Shown: positions 7,535-16,659, numbered from the stretch's first letter. The stretch: DNA of 64,000 bases from Sulfurimonas sp. hsl 1-7 (GCF_030577135.1 NZ_JAUIRR010000006.1:1-64000); one strand, 5' to 3'. The notes: a model not told the origin generated them from the sequence alone. A program made the numbers and translations.

Positions 7535-8752
7535 ATGTCAGCATCATTAGGCTTTCAAGCTAAACAAAAACAAACTTTACAATTGTCACTAAGATTATGG
7601 TTGCCACTTTTACAGGCACCTCTGCAAGATCTCGAAACTGTATTTAAAGAACATAGTTACGATAATCCATTTCTGGAATATAACTCATCTTTTGAATCAA
7701 ATTATTCAAGCAGTGGTTTGATTGAAGAGATAAACACCTATAAAGAATCATTTCATGAAAAGGTAGCTAATCAGATCGATGCACCGCTATTTCCTACGCC
7801 TAACTCACAAAAAGTTGCAATGGAGATCTTAGACAACATCGACAGTGACGGCTATTTTGACGGCGAGATAGAAAACGTAGCGGTAAAGTGCAATACTACA
7901 AAAGAGTTTGCCGAGAGTATCCGCCAACGATTTGCATATATAGAGCCGTGCGGAGTGGGTGCAAAAGATATGATCGAGTGTTTTTTATTTCAACTCTCTC
8001 AACTAAGTATTGAGAATGAGCTTAGCGAATTGATAGAAAAAATGGTCAAAAATCTTAAAAGCATCGACAAGTACCATAAGCATCATTATTTTGAAGAAGC
8101 GACACATATTATTAAGAAGTTTAAATCACCTCCGGCAATTGATTATCAAGAGGATAACGAATATATCGTTCCCGATTTTTTTGTAGACGTAGATGAAGAT
8201 ATATCTGTAAAAATAAACCATAGTTATTATCCGGACATTGTGATCAAGGATCCGTTTAAGAGTAAGAACGATGAGTTAAAATACAAGTTAAAAGAAGCGC
8301 GTGATCTCGTAAATCTTCTTGAGCTTAGAAAATCTACACTTTATAAACTTGTGCTTATCATAGTGGAGAGACAAATGGGCTTTTTTATCGGAAGTGAACT
8401 CAAACCTATGACCATGGCACAGGTTGCACAAGAGATAGGGTTTGAAGAATCAACGATCTCTAGAGCGGTGTCGAATAAATATATAAAATGTGAACGGGGT
8501 ATATTTTCTTTAAAATCATTTTTTACAAATGCGGTCTCGAAAAACCTTTCTTCATCGGAAGTGAAGCATTTTATAGAAAACTTAGTGGAGAACGAATCTC
8601 ACGAGACTCCTTTAACTGATCAGGATATCGTAGACATGGTGATGCAGCGTTACAATATGAATATGGTAAGACGTACGATCACAAAGTATAGAAAACAGCT
8701 TGATATTCCATCATCTAAAGAGCGTAAAAAGATTTATAAAGTTAGAGACTAG
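7535..8752 (+). CDS. rpoN: RNA polymerase sigma-54 factor, nif linked
   Basis: 405 residues. The Gln/Leu-rich activator-interacting region I is at residues 8-34 (KQKQTLQLSLRLWLPLLQAPLQDLE), the acidic region II follows, the core-binding part includes NIDSDGYFDGE, and YIEPCGVGAKDM matches the IQxLDPxGVGARxL stretch. The -24 recognising RpoN box near the C-terminus reads VRRTITKYRKQL where the usual box is ARRTVAKYRE. It is the last gene of the nifX operon, separated by a hairpin. A nif-located rpoN may be a dedicated copy or the only one in the genome; the window cannot tell. Confidence 0.93.
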   Translation: MSASLGFQAKQKQTLQLSLRLWLPLLQAPLQDLETVFKEHSYDNPFLEYNSSFESNYSSSGLIEEINTYKESFHEKVANQIDAPLFPTPNSQKVAMEILDNIDSDGYFDGEIENVAVKCNTTKEFAESIRQRFAYIEPCGVGAKDMIECFLFQLSQLSIENELSELIEKMVKNLKSIDKYHKHHYFEEATHIIKKFKSPPAIDYQEDNEYIVPDFFVDVDEDISVKINHSYYPDIVIKDPFKSKNDELKYKLKEARDLVNLLELRKSTLYKLVLIIVERQMGFFIGSELKPMTMAQVAQEIGFEESTISRAVSNKYIKCERGIFSLKSFFTNAVSKNLSSSEVKHFIENLVENESHETPLTDQDIVDMVMQRYNMNMVRRTITKYRKQLDIPSSKERKKIYKVRD

Positions 8753-8879
8753 TTTTATAAAGTTATAATTGTTTTGATAATATTGAATATATTGATGTTG
8801 ATAAAGGTTCTATACTAAAATATATAGATCTATAAGTCTAGGCATAAAATATGCATCGAAAACTTATAAGGAGTTGCAT

Positions 8880-9980
8880 ATGAAAATAGGTATACCAAAA
8901 GAGATCAAAAAAGATGAGTACAGAGTAAGTGTAACACCTCATGGAGTAACGGAGTTACTTGAACTTGGAGTTGAAGTTTATTTGGAAACTTTAGCCGGAG
9001 AGGGGAGCGGTTTTAGCGATCAGGAGTATCTGGATGCAGGTGCTGTTGTTTTAAAAAATGCTTCGGAGGTGTTTACCCTTGCCGATATTATCATCAAAGT
9101 TAAAGAGCCTATAGAATCAGAATATCCTCTTTTTAAAGAGAAGCAGACACTTTTTACCTATCTTCATCTTGCAGCCGATGAGAAACTTACCCATTTTTTA
9201 CTTGAGAAAAAAATTCGGGCATTTTCATATGAAACTTTAGTGGTGAACGGAAAACTTCCTTTACTTGAGCCTATGAGTGAAGTAGCCGGAAAAATGGCTG
9301 CTTTAATGGGAGCTGTACATCTTGGAAAATACCAAGGTGGTTTAGGATTGCTTGCAGGAGGTGTTGTTGGGACACAAAAAGCAAAAGTTATGGTTTTAGG
9401 AGGTGGCGTTGCCGGAACTTGTGCAGCAGAAGTTGCCGCAGGTCTTGGTGCAGATGTAACGATCTACGACATAAATCTTGATCGTCTTCACTATCTTGAT
9501 GCCGTACTTCCTGTAAATGTTGCAACAATCTACTCTTCAAAAGCTGCTATTTCAGAACTTTTACCGCATGCAGACATAGTGATCGGGACTGTTCTTATCC
9601 CCGGTGCAAAAGCACCAAAGCTGATCACAAAAGATATGCTTGGAATGATGAAACAAGGGAGTGTTTTAGTAGACGTCTCGATCGATCAGGGTGGTTGTTT
9701 TGAAACATCAAAACCTACAACCCATACTGCTCCAACCTTTATAGAAGATGGGATTGTTCACTATTGTGTAGCAAATATGCCGGGAGCTTATCCACGTACA
9801 TCAACCTTTGCTTTGACAAATGCAACACTGCCGTATGTAAAAGAACTTGCGAAATACGGAGCTGAAAAAATTTGTGATGAATTAGATGTTATGGCGAGTG
9901 CACTCAACACTGATGACGGTGTTTTGTACAACAAAGCAGTTGGAGAAGCACACGCAATAGAGTATAAAGTAAAGGGGTAA
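8880..9980 (+). CDS. ald: Alanine dehydrogenase
   Basis: About 366 residues. It catalyses NAD-dependent interconversion of alanine with pyruvate and ammonium. Seen: MKIGIPKEIKKDEYRVSVTP at the start, VKVKEP-like IIIKVKEPIESEY, TYLHLAADEKLT (catalytic His), the NAD-binding VMVLGGGVAGTCAAEVAAGLGA near residue 170, and VDVSIDQGGCFETSKPTTH, typical of this family. I start at ATG 8880 with TAAGGAG six bases upstream, not at the TTG two codons earlier. Probably a single gene; it may feed or drain ammonium near the nif genes. Confidence 0.95.
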   Translation: MKIGIPKEIKKDEYRVSVTPHGVTELLELGVEVYLETLAGEGSGFSDQEYLDAGAVVLKNASEVFTLADIIIKVKEPIESEYPLFKEKQTLFTYLHLAADEKLTHFLLEKKIRAFSYETLVVNGKLPLLEPMSEVAGKMAALMGAVHLGKYQGGLGLLAGGVVGTQKAKVMVLGGGVAGTCAAEVAAGLGADVTIYDINLDRLHYLDAVLPVNVATIYSSKAAISELLPHADIVIGTVLIPGAKAPKLITKDMLGMMKQGSVLVDVSIDQGGCFETSKPTTHTAPTFIEDGIVHYCVANMPGAYPRTSTFALTNATLPYVKELAKYGAEKICDELDVMASALNTDDGVLYNKAVGEAHAIEYKVKG

Positions 9981-10098
9981 GGATAGTGCAAACGGTTTTA
10001 AAGATGATACTGTAATACTTATGATGAAATAGAAAATAGAGTTTCATATTTTAAGTAACTTGATGTTAATATTAGTGCAAATTTGAATAAGGTTATTT

Positions 10099-11538
10099 AT
10101 GAAGCAAACCAATAATTTTAAGGTTCTATTTGTTGTATCTGGACTATTATTAGTCTTATCTATGAGTCTAACTCTTATTAATTATGCGATCTCTTTAAAC
10201 TCTGTACAAAAAGATCTGGTAACCCGTTCACTTCCCCTTTCTGTAGATAATATCTATACGGAAATTCAAACACACATAATTGAACCGAGTCTTATCTCCT
10301 CAATGATGGCTACTGATACTTTTGTAAAAGATTGGCTGCGCAATGAGGAAAATAATACTGACAAGATTAGAAGTTATCTTGAAACAATTAGAAATAAGTA
10401 CGGCCTGTTTGTGACATTTTTAGTATCTGAAAAGACACAAAATTATTATACACATAAAGGGTTTTTAGAAAAACTCGATCAGAATAAAACAGATAACCGT
10501 TGGTATTTTGAATTTAAAGACTCCCCTGAAGAGCATGAGATCAATCTTGATTATAATGAAAATCTAGATAACTCTTTAATGATGTTTATAAATTATAAAA
10601 TTTATGATTCTAAATACCACTTTCTCGGAGCTACGGGAATAGGACATAAAATATCTTATATAGACGGTATGTTAAAACGATTTCATGAAGAGTATAAATT
10701 TAAAGTTTGTTTTTTAAATGAAGACGGGGATGTTATATTAGCCCAGAGAAATGTGAAACATATTAAAAATATTAAACAGGACCCTCAGTGGTTACTCAAC
10801 CGTGATGAGATCCTCTCTCCGGTTTCAAAAGTTTTTAAATATAAGAGAGATGAGAACGAGTATCTTTTAAAAACAAAATATATCCCGGAGTTACACCTTT
10901 ACTTAGTTGTAGAGGCAAAGATAGAGGACTTTACTCAAAATGTAAATCAAGCATTTTATTTCAACTTAACAATTTCGTTGTTATTTACTTTTGTAGTTGC
11001 GGTCGTGATTTTAATAACTATTAAAAACTACAATCACAGACTCTCTTTCATGGCTGAGCATGATGCTTTAACAGAGTTGTATAACCGCCGTTTTTTTGAA
11101 GATAGGATGGAACATTTTTATCAATTGTCAAAACGTACGAAAGAACCGTTGTCATTACTCTTTTTGGATCTCGACAACTTTAAACAGATCAATGATAAAC
11201 TGGGACACCATACCGGAGACAAGGTATTAAAACGCATTGCCGAGATCTTGAAACTTTACATAAGACAGACAGATATTGTCTCTCGATGGGGTGGGGAAGA
11301 GTTTATCATAGGTCTGATAAATACAAATGCTGAGAATGCAAATACAATAGCGGAAAAATTAAGAAGTATGATTGAGGGGGACTTAATGCTCCAGCAGTTG
11401 GTTCAATATAATGTGACGGCAAGTTTCGGTGTCACACAATGTAAAGAGGATGAATCTCTGGAACATACAATTGCACGTGTGGACAATGCAATGTATGAGG
11501 CTAAAAAAGAGGGGAAAAATAAGGTCTCTTCGATTTAG
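10099..11538 (+). CDS. Membrane diguanylate cyclase with periplasmic sensor
   Basis: 479 residues. One N-terminal membrane helix (about residues 10-30), a periplasmic Cache-like sensor of about 250 residues, a second helix near 295-315 (LLFTFVVAVVILITI), then a GGDEF domain: HDALTELYNRRFFEDRM, FLDLDNFKQINDKLGHHTGD and the active site RWGGEEF. The catalytic loop is intact, so it should make cyclic di-GMP. The ligand is unknown. It ends four bases inside the convergent nifO-like gene. One of three GGDEF genes among the nif genes. Confidence 0.9.
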   Translation: MKQTNNFKVLFVVSGLLLVLSMSLTLINYAISLNSVQKDLVTRSLPLSVDNIYTEIQTHIIEPSLISSMMATDTFVKDWLRNEENNTDKIRSYLETIRNKYGLFVTFLVSEKTQNYYTHKGFLEKLDQNKTDNRWYFEFKDSPEEHEINLDYNENLDNSLMMFINYKIYDSKYHFLGATGIGHKISYIDGMLKRFHEEYKFKVCFLNEDGDVILAQRNVKHIKNIKQDPQWLLNRDEILSPVSKVFKYKRDENEYLLKTKYIPELHLYLVVEAKIEDFTQNVNQAFYFNLTISLLFTFVVAVVILITIKNYNHRLSFMAEHDALTELYNRRFFEDRMEHFYQLSKRTKEPLSLLFLDLDNFKQINDKLGHHTGDKVLKRIAEILKLYIRQTDIVSRWGGEEFIIGLINTNAENANTIAEKLRSMIEGDLMLQQLVQYNVTASFGVTQCKEDESLEHTIARVDNAMYEAKKEGKNKVSSI

Positions 11539-11960
11539 CGAACACTGTATTGAAAATTGCCACTTTTGCAACTTTCACTTTGACAAGTAGAAGTTGAAAC
11601 TGATGAGCAGATGTTTCTGTTAAAAACAGCATTGATCTTCTCTATGCTAAAGCCGCAGATTTTCTCTTCTCCTATGATCAGCAGTGGTCTTTTTATGAGG
11701 ATGGGGTTTTTCAGCATTAGCTCGATTAACTCCTCTTTTGAAAGCTCTTTGGGATTAATCTCTTTACTTTTTACTTGCGGAGCAAAAGGGTTGTAGATGC
11801 TCTCTTTGGCAACGCCGTTAAAAAAAGACTCCAGTAACTCTTTAGTCCATGGATGGGTAAGTATGTTTTTTGTCATGTAAGAGATGTTATGCAGATCCAA
11901 GATCTGTTTTTGTTTTGCATTTCCCATGCAACCCGGTTTTTCAAAAAATATGATTCCCAT
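11535..11960 (-). CDS. Nitrogenase-associated ArsC/thioredoxin-fold protein (NifO-like)
   Basis: About 141 residues from the ATG at 11960, four bases after the nifE stop and with no credible start further upstream outside nifE. IIFFEKPGCMGNAKQKQILDL is the N-terminal ArsC-like loop of the nitrogenase-associated (NifO) family, followed by HPWTKELLESFF, and RPLLIIGEEKICGFSIEKI in the position of the ArsC cis-Pro region. The C-terminus adds Cys/Ser-rich CSSVSTSTCQSESCKSG. NifO in other species affects molybdenum partition between nitrogenase and nitrate reductase; the role here is inferred. Co-transcribed with nifE. Confidence 0.82.
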   Translation of the reverse strand: MGIIFFEKPGCMGNAKQKQILDLHNISYMTKNILTHPWTKELLESFFNGVAKESIYNPFAPQVKSKEINPKELSKEELIELMLKNPILIKRPLLIIGEEKICGFSIEKINAVFNRNICSSVSTSTCQSESCKSGNFQYSVR

Positions 11961-11964
11961 ACTC

Positions 11965-13308
11965 TTATTGCTCCCACGGTGCGGCTTCACCGACAACTTT
12001 GAAAACTGGATTGTTTACCGCTGCACAGACATCTTTTGCCAAGTTCTCCAGTCCGCCGTATGCTCCATAGCTTACTTTTTTCTCTTGGTTAACATCTACA
12101 AAGGCTACTTTTTTCTTGATCGCAGTGTAGAGACTACGCCCACCCGCAAGGAGGATATCTACATTGTGCTCATCGATCAGTTTTCCTTGTTCCTGTGCGG
12201 GAACTTTCATCAATATGTCTACATACTGTTTTGCGATCTCAATATCTTCAAGTGTAGCTTTGCGGATACTTGTCGCGATCACCTCTATCCCTATATCTTG
12301 AAGGGCTGAAGCTATTGACCAAGATTTATTTCCACCCGTATTTAAGATAGCTTTTTTATTTTGAAGGATAGTTCTGTATGGGATCAGTCTTTTTTCCAAG
12401 TCTGCTTCCTCGTAAGCTATCACTTTTTCTGCTCTTAATGTGAGCTCTTTGTCTCCAAAAGCATTTACGATCGAGCGGATCGCATTTGTAGTATCACGTT
12501 TTCCGTAGAAAGATACAGATATGTAAGGGATGTTGTAACGCTCCTGCATTTTTCGCGTGAGTGTGACAAGAGATTTTGCACATACAATTACGTTGAGTTT
12601 AGCTGTATGTGCCATCTGGATATCTTCAATACGTCCATCACCTGCTAAAGTGGAAACTACTTTAATTCCGATTCGTTCCAGTATGGCTTTGTACTGCCAC
12701 ATATCACCCGTTACGTTGTACTCACCGATGAGGTTGATTCCAAACGGATGTACCTCTTTAGGTTCGCGGGTCCCTATGAGTTGATTTAGCACTGCCTCAC
12801 CCCCTAAACGGCTTCCCAGGTTTTTACCTCCTACAAAACCTGGAGAGTGAACAACTACAACAGGCAGTCCGTGTTTCTCCTGCATACGTTTACATACATT
12901 GTCCATATCATCACCGATCATAGCGGTAACACAAGTCTCATAAACGAAGATAGCTTTTGGTTCTTTATGTTTTACGATGTACTCTATAGACTCTTCAAGT
13001 TTTTTATCCCCTCCGAAGATCACATCGTTTGTAGTAACATCTGTGTAGTAACCCGTAACGGTATTGTTTTGCCCTTTGTAGCTGGTTGGAGTAGCTCTAG
13101 TCTCCCAAGATGCACCCTGACAAGTTGCAGGTGCATGGACTAAGTGGACTGCATCAGCGTAAGGAAATAGTGCGATCTGTGCCCCTTCAAAAGCACAGCC
13201 TCCACTTGTAGCTCCAGGTTTTGGTTTATCACAAGAGCTTTTCTTTTTATCGTTGTGAGTACAAGCAGATTCACTGAGCAGTTCGCGAATAAGTTTTCTA
13301 TTTACCAT
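11965..13308 (-). CDS. nifE: Nitrogenase FeMo-cofactor scaffold protein NifE
   Basis: 447 residues. NifE forms the NifEN scaffold with NifN. Visible: the Cys-rich N-terminus (SACTHNDKKKSSCDKPKPG), GGCAFEGAQIALFPYADAVHLVHAPATCQG with the cluster cysteines, VIFGGDKKLEESI, YETCVTAMIGDD, GEYNVTGDMWQ and VIVCAKSLVTLTRKM (equivalent of NifD Cys275). The end APWEQ is typical. The start ATG at 13308 has AAGGATC upstream and a sigma-54-like motif at 13343-13356. It is divergent from the 13.4-kb operon and separate from nifN. Confidence 0.95.
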   Translation of the reverse strand: MVNRKLIRELLSESACTHNDKKKSSCDKPKPGATSGGCAFEGAQIALFPYADAVHLVHAPATCQGASWETRATPTSYKGQNNTVTGYYTDVTTNDVIFGGDKKLEESIEYIVKHKEPKAIFVYETCVTAMIGDDMDNVCKRMQEKHGLPVVVVHSPGFVGGKNLGSRLGGEAVLNQLIGTREPKEVHPFGINLIGEYNVTGDMWQYKAILERIGIKVVSTLAGDGRIEDIQMAHTAKLNVIVCAKSLVTLTRKMQERYNIPYISVSFYGKRDTTNAIRSIVNAFGDKELTLRAEKVIAYEEADLEKRLIPYRTILQNKKAILNTGGNKSWSIASALQDIGIEVIATSIRKATLEDIEIAKQYVDILMKVPAQEQGKLIDEHNVDILLAGGRSLYTAIKKKVAFVDVNQEKKVSYGAYGGLENLAKDVCAAVNNPVFKVVGEAAPWEQ

Positions 13309-13342
13309 ACTAGATCCTTCGTTGAGTTATACATATATTTAT

Positions 13343-13356
13343 ACATATTTCATTCC
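13343..13356 (-). promoter_or_regulatory. Sigma-54-like promoter motif (GG-N10-GT) of nifE
   Basis: Read on the minus strand: AAGGAATGAAATATGTATA, GG at 13356-13355, GT at 13344-13343. The predicted start near 13331 lies 23 bases before the nifE ATG. It is back to back with the motif at 13369 on the other strand. Confidence 0.5.
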
Positions 13357-13368
13357 TTTGAACTCTAG

Positions 13369-13382
13369 GGAACATTATATGT
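13369..13382 (+). promoter_or_regulatory. Sigma-54-like promoter motif (GG-N10-GT) of the cowN-nifU operon
   Basis: AGGGAACATTATATGTATA: GG at 13369-13370, ten bases, GT at 13381-13382. The predicted start is near 13394, with AAAGGA and then the ATG at 13417 following. It shares the GGAAC start and TGTAT end of the other copies. Confidence 0.55.
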
Positions 13383-13416
13383 ATATGTTAAAGGAAAAAG
13401 ATATTAGGACAAAAAA

Positions 13417-13803
13417 ATGTTGGCAATCCCTTTAGATAATGAATTTAATACAAATATATCGGAGCTTTACGGTCAAGCTCCATATTTTGGACTGTTAAAT
13501 CTCAATGACGGAGAACTTACCGTTATAGAAAACGAAGTGAACGGTCAAGGGCCTAAGAGTGCAGGTTTCCTTGCAGCTTACGGTGTAAAAGCTACGGTTT
13601 TTTATCATATGGGTGAGGGTGTATATAACTCTTTTGTAGATAGAGGTATGGATGTGTATACGACAGAACACACAAAAATGTCTTTAAATGAGATCTATGA
13701 AAAGTTTTTGAAAAAACAGCTGAGTAAGTTAGATAGATTTAATTACAGAGAGAAGTTAGACCCGGGTAACGGCGGAGCTTGTCAATGTGGATGTGAGGGA
13801 TAA
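13417..13803 (+). CDS. NifX/NifB-C family cofactor-binding protein
   Basis: 128 residues with the dinitrogenase cofactor-binding fold: MLAIPLDNEFNTNISELYGQAPYFGLL, then a central GPKSAGFLAAYGVKATVFYHMGEG. Unlike plain NifX it has NGQGPKSAG in place of CDIVYxxxIGPxAA, and it ends in a Cys/Gly cluster, NGGACQCGCEG, which could hold a metal cluster. It heads the operon with cowN, nifS and nifU. Role in cofactor trafficking is inferred from the family; it is one of four stand-alone proteins of this family in the window. Confidence 0.8.
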   Translation: MLAIPLDNEFNTNISELYGQAPYFGLLNLNDGELTVIENEVNGQGPKSAGFLAAYGVKATVFYHMGEGVYNSFVDRGMDVYTTEHTKMSLNEIYEKFLKKQLSKLDRFNYREKLDPGNGGACQCGCEG

Positions 13804-13804
13804 A

Positions 13805-14110
13805 ATGTCCGCAGAGATCAAAGATAGATATATTACCTTTGAAAATATTGATTGTTATCAAAATGCAGCATTGGTTTTAGAAGCTATGGATGAACTTTTT
13901 AAACAAATCCCTGACGCTTTTAACGATTTTTGGAAGCGTTTCATGCATACAATTCCTCAAAACTATAAAGAGGAGTTTGTTAAAGGGGAGTATAAAGATA
14001 CTTTGTATCAAGTGTGCTCGAACGTATTTTACATCTTTGACCTTTTTGAAGAGTACGACTTTGAACAAGGTATTGAGATGATGGACCAGTGTGAATTGGA
14101 GTGTTGTTAA
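13805..14110 (+). CDS. cowN: N2-fixation sustaining protein CowN
   Basis: 101 residues from the ATG at 13805, two bases after the preceding stop. CowN protects nitrogenase from inhibition by carbon monoxide. The family pattern is visible: DRYITFENIDCYQNA near the start, FWKRFMHTIPQNY in the middle, YQVCSNVFYIFDLFEEYDFEQGIEMM and the terminal ECC. A GTG six codons upstream is open but would run through the previous gene's end. The next gene starts right after the stop, so this is part of the operon. Confidence 0.9.
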   Translation: MSAEIKDRYITFENIDCYQNAALVLEAMDELFKQIPDAFNDFWKRFMHTIPQNYKEEFVKGEYKDTLYQVCSNVFYIFDLFEEYDFEQGIEMMDQCELECC

Positions 14111-14111
14111 G

Positions 14112-15083
14112 ATGGAACATTCTGTAGATTATTATTTAAATTTGGATTACCCGTTAGAGTGTTTTGCAGGTGAGCATGAAGTTGGAGATGCTTATCTGGC
14201 CGAGTATATAGATTTTGACATTAAAGCTGCAAGCGAAGATTATGATGAAGCTATAGAGTTGGCCAGAGAATATCTTAAAGAGCATATCATTAGAGAATAC
14301 AATGCAAACAGAGCATTGCCAAATCCTGGAGAGGGGAGAAGATTTATGAAACATAGAGAAGCACTGAGTGCATATAAACAAAAAGATTATGAGAGAGCGT
14401 TGTCATTGTGGGAAGAGGAGATCAAGTACAAAAATGATCAGGCTATGACAAATTTGGGTTTGATGTACTTAAAAGGTGAAGGTGTTGCAAAAGACTTCGC
14501 AAAAGCACGTGAGTACTTTGAGATGGCGAGTGAGTACGACAACGATTCTGCTAACTACAATTTAGCGCTTATGTATCAGACAAAGCTTGGCGTTGATGAA
14601 GATATTGAAAAAACTATAGAGTACTTCAGACGTGCAGTGAAAAAGAATCACCAAGGGGCTAACTTTAGACTAGGCCTTATGCTTTTAAAAGATAGAACAG
14701 ACTTAGCACAAGTGAAAGAGGGCTTTAACTGTATGCTCAGTGCTGCAAAAACAAACCATCCTATGGCTTTGGCGCAAATGGGTGGAGTTGATAAAACACC
14801 AAACACTTCTTGCCAACCAAATCTGGCATTTAGAAATTCAAGTAAAGAGAAGCAGTTAGAGCTGGTTATGGATGCTTTAGAGAGATATATCCGTCCTATT
14901 CTAGTAAAAGACGGTGGAGATATTACACTCATAGATTATATCAATGAGCCTGAAATTGAGATCCGTTTGGCATATCAGGGGAATTGTGCAGGGTGTTCTA
15001 TGGCCTCAACTACAACGTATGAGATTATTATGAACACGCTTTCTCAAGTTATAGATGAAAATATTCGGGTGTATGTAATATGA
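14112..15083 (+). CDS. Sel1-repeat protein fused to a NifU C-terminal (Nfu) domain
   Basis: About 323 residues. The middle holds Sel1/TPR-like repeats (AMTNLGLMYLKGEGVAKDFAKA, SANYNLALMYQTKLGVDEDI, GANFRLGLMLLK), usually protein-binding solenoids. The last 80 residues are an Nfu domain: LERYIRPILVKDGGDITLIDYI then the cluster-binding YQGNCAGCSMAS (CX2C) and DENIRVYVI, almost the end of NifU. I start at ATG 14112, one base after the cowN stop; seven more codons upstream are open but overlap cowN. The combination suggests a scaffold that delivers Fe-S clusters to a bound partner. I know no characterised protein with this layout. Confidence 0.8.
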   Translation: MEHSVDYYLNLDYPLECFAGEHEVGDAYLAEYIDFDIKAASEDYDEAIELAREYLKEHIIREYNANRALPNPGEGRRFMKHREALSAYKQKDYERALSLWEEEIKYKNDQAMTNLGLMYLKGEGVAKDFAKAREYFEMASEYDNDSANYNLALMYQTKLGVDEDIEKTIEYFRRAVKKNHQGANFRLGLMLLKDRTDLAQVKEGFNCMLSAAKTNHPMALAQMGGVDKTPNTSCQPNLAFRNSSKEKQLELVMDALERYIRPILVKDGGDITLIDYINEPEIEIRLAYQGNCAGCSMASTTTYEIIMNTLSQVIDENIRVYVI

Positions 15084-15442
15084 TTAAAATTGCTTTTGCT
15101 TCAAAAGACGGTCTTAATGTTAATGAACACTTTGGTTGGTGTGAAACATTTTATCTTTATGAGATAGATGCAGAAAATGCAAACTTGCTCAAAAAGATTG
15201 ACTCCTCTAAAAAGTATGAAGCCGAGGTGGATAAACTTGAGTACAAGATCGAGTGTGTGAGCGAAGCAGAGATCGTATATGTTACTCAAATAGGTCCAAA
15301 AGCTGCAAATATGGTGAAAATTGCAGGGATCTACCCTATGAAAGCTGCAAGTGAGAGTGAGAAAGTTGAGGTTGTGATAGCACAGCTTCAAAAACTTATT
15401 GCAAATCCTCCACTGTGGTTACAAAGGATTTTATTAAAATGA
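15080..15442 (+). CDS. nifX: NifX-family cofactor-binding protein
   Basis: 120 residues: MIKIAFASKDGLNVNEHFGWCETFYLYEID, AEIVYVTQIGPKAANMVKIAGIYPMKA and the end ANPPLWLQRILLK are all standard for NifX. It resembles the NifX at 4265 in the IGPxAAxxV and NPPxxL stretches. The start overlaps the previous stop (ATGA), so translation is coupled. Two real NifX proteins plus two divergent relatives in one island suggests separate carriers for NifB-co, the VK-cluster and FeMo-co, or for different partners. Confidence 0.88.
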   Translation: MIKIAFASKDGLNVNEHFGWCETFYLYEIDAENANLLKKIDSSKKYEAEVDKLEYKIECVSEAEIVYVTQIGPKAANMVKIAGIYPMKAASESEKVEVVIAQLQKLIANPPLWLQRILLK

Positions 15443-16659
15443 GTGAAGCGATCCAAATTGTCAAAGACCTTTATTATATCGGCGTAAGCGATCCGGATAT
15501 CCGTACCTTTGATATCATTATGAAAACAGCTAACGGTACAACTTATAATGCATACCTTCTGAAAACTTCAGAGGGTGTAATTATCTTCGACACCGTAAAA
15601 GAAGAGTTCCAAGAGGAATTTTTTGCAAAAGTAGAATCTGTTTGTTCTTATAGTGATATCAAATATATAGTGATGCACCATCTTGAACCCGATCACAGCG
15701 GGGCACTTCCTGAGCTTACACGTCGTGCTCCGGGAGCAAAAGTTTTCATCTCACCGATGGCACAACCGATGTTAAAGTCGATTGCTAAAACGAAAGATAT
15801 GGAATTTGAAACAGTTTGGACAAACAAACAACTTAAACTCGGCAATAAAACAATTACGTTTTTAAGTACGCCGAATCTTCACTGGCCTGAGACTATGAGT
15901 TCTTATCTTGAAGAGGACAAAGTGCTTTTCAGCGGCGACGTATTTGGTTCGCACTATTTTGACAGCCGTGTATTTGATGATCTTGTAGGGGATTTCGATT
16001 ATGCGTTTAAATACTACTACGAACACATTATGCGTCCGTTTCGATCAGATGTAGTAAAAGCTCTTAAACTGTATGACAAATTTGACGTCTCGATCATCTG
16101 TAACCTGCACGGCCCTATTATGAGAGACAACCCTCAAAAATATATAGAGCTCTATAGAGAGTGGAGTGAAAAAGTTGATCGCCTCCACGGTAAAAAAATC
16201 ATCTCAATTTTTTATGTGACCAGTTACAAAAATACAAAAGATATGGCGCAAAGTATATTTGACGGGATCGAAGCAGATGAAAACCTCATAGCAAACATAT
16301 ATGACCTCACTGCACTCGATGAGCAAAATATGCTTACGATTTTAGAAGAGAGTACCGGAATCATCATAGGTGCTCCAACGATCAACGGGGATGCCCCAAA
16401 ACCTGTCTGGGATCTGCTTAGCTGCATGATGCTTTTGGAGAAAAAAGGGAAATTCGGCGGGTGTTTCGGTTCTTACGGGTGGAGCGGTGAAGCGGTAGAG
16501 ATGATACACCATCGTCTCGGTGCGCTGAACTTTCGCCTTCCTCTGCAACCGATGAAAATTAAGCTAATCCCTACAAAGGAGGAGCTGATGGATTGTTATG
16601 AGTTTGGAATTGAATTTGGAAAGATAGTAAACGGAAAAATGGTGGAGATGACATTATGA
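15439..16659 (+). CDS. fprA: Flavodiiron protein (A-type flavoprotein)
   Basis: About 406 residues. The N-terminal beta-lactamase-like diiron domain keeps the ligands in MHHLEPDHSG (H-X-E-X-D-H), TPNLHWPETM, SGDVFGSH and CNLHGPI. The C-terminal flavodoxin domain has the FMN loop YVTSYKNTKDMA and GAPTINGDAPKP, then GSYGWSGEAVEM. These enzymes reduce O2 to water or NO to N2O. Within a nif operon, oxygen removal to shield nitrogenase is the likely role. The ATG at 15439 overlaps the previous stop; AAAGGA lies upstream. Confidence 0.92.
   Translation: MSEAIQIVKDLYYIGVSDPDIRTFDIIMKTANGTTYNAYLLKTSEGVIIFDTVKEEFQEEFFAKVESVCSYSDIKYIVMHHLEPDHSGALPELTRRAPGAKVFISPMAQPMLKSIAKTKDMEFETVWTNKQLKLGNKTITFLSTPNLHWPETMSSYLEEDKVLFSGDVFGSHYFDSRVFDDLVGDFDYAFKYYYEHIMRPFRSDVVKALKLYDKFDVSIICNLHGPIMRDNPQKYIELYREWSEKVDRLHGKKIISIFYVTSYKNTKDMAQSIFDGIEADENLIANIYDLTALDEQNMLTILEESTGIIIGAPTINGDAPKPVWDLLSCMMLLEKKGKFGGCFGSYGWSGEAVEMIHHRLGALNFRLPLQPMKIKLIPTKEELMDCYEFGIEFGKIVNGKMVEMTL

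Noticed and set aside
8731-8766. Direct repeat TTTATAAAGTTA at the end of rpoN
   Set aside because: One copy is within the coding end and the sequence is AT-rich and simple; likely chance.
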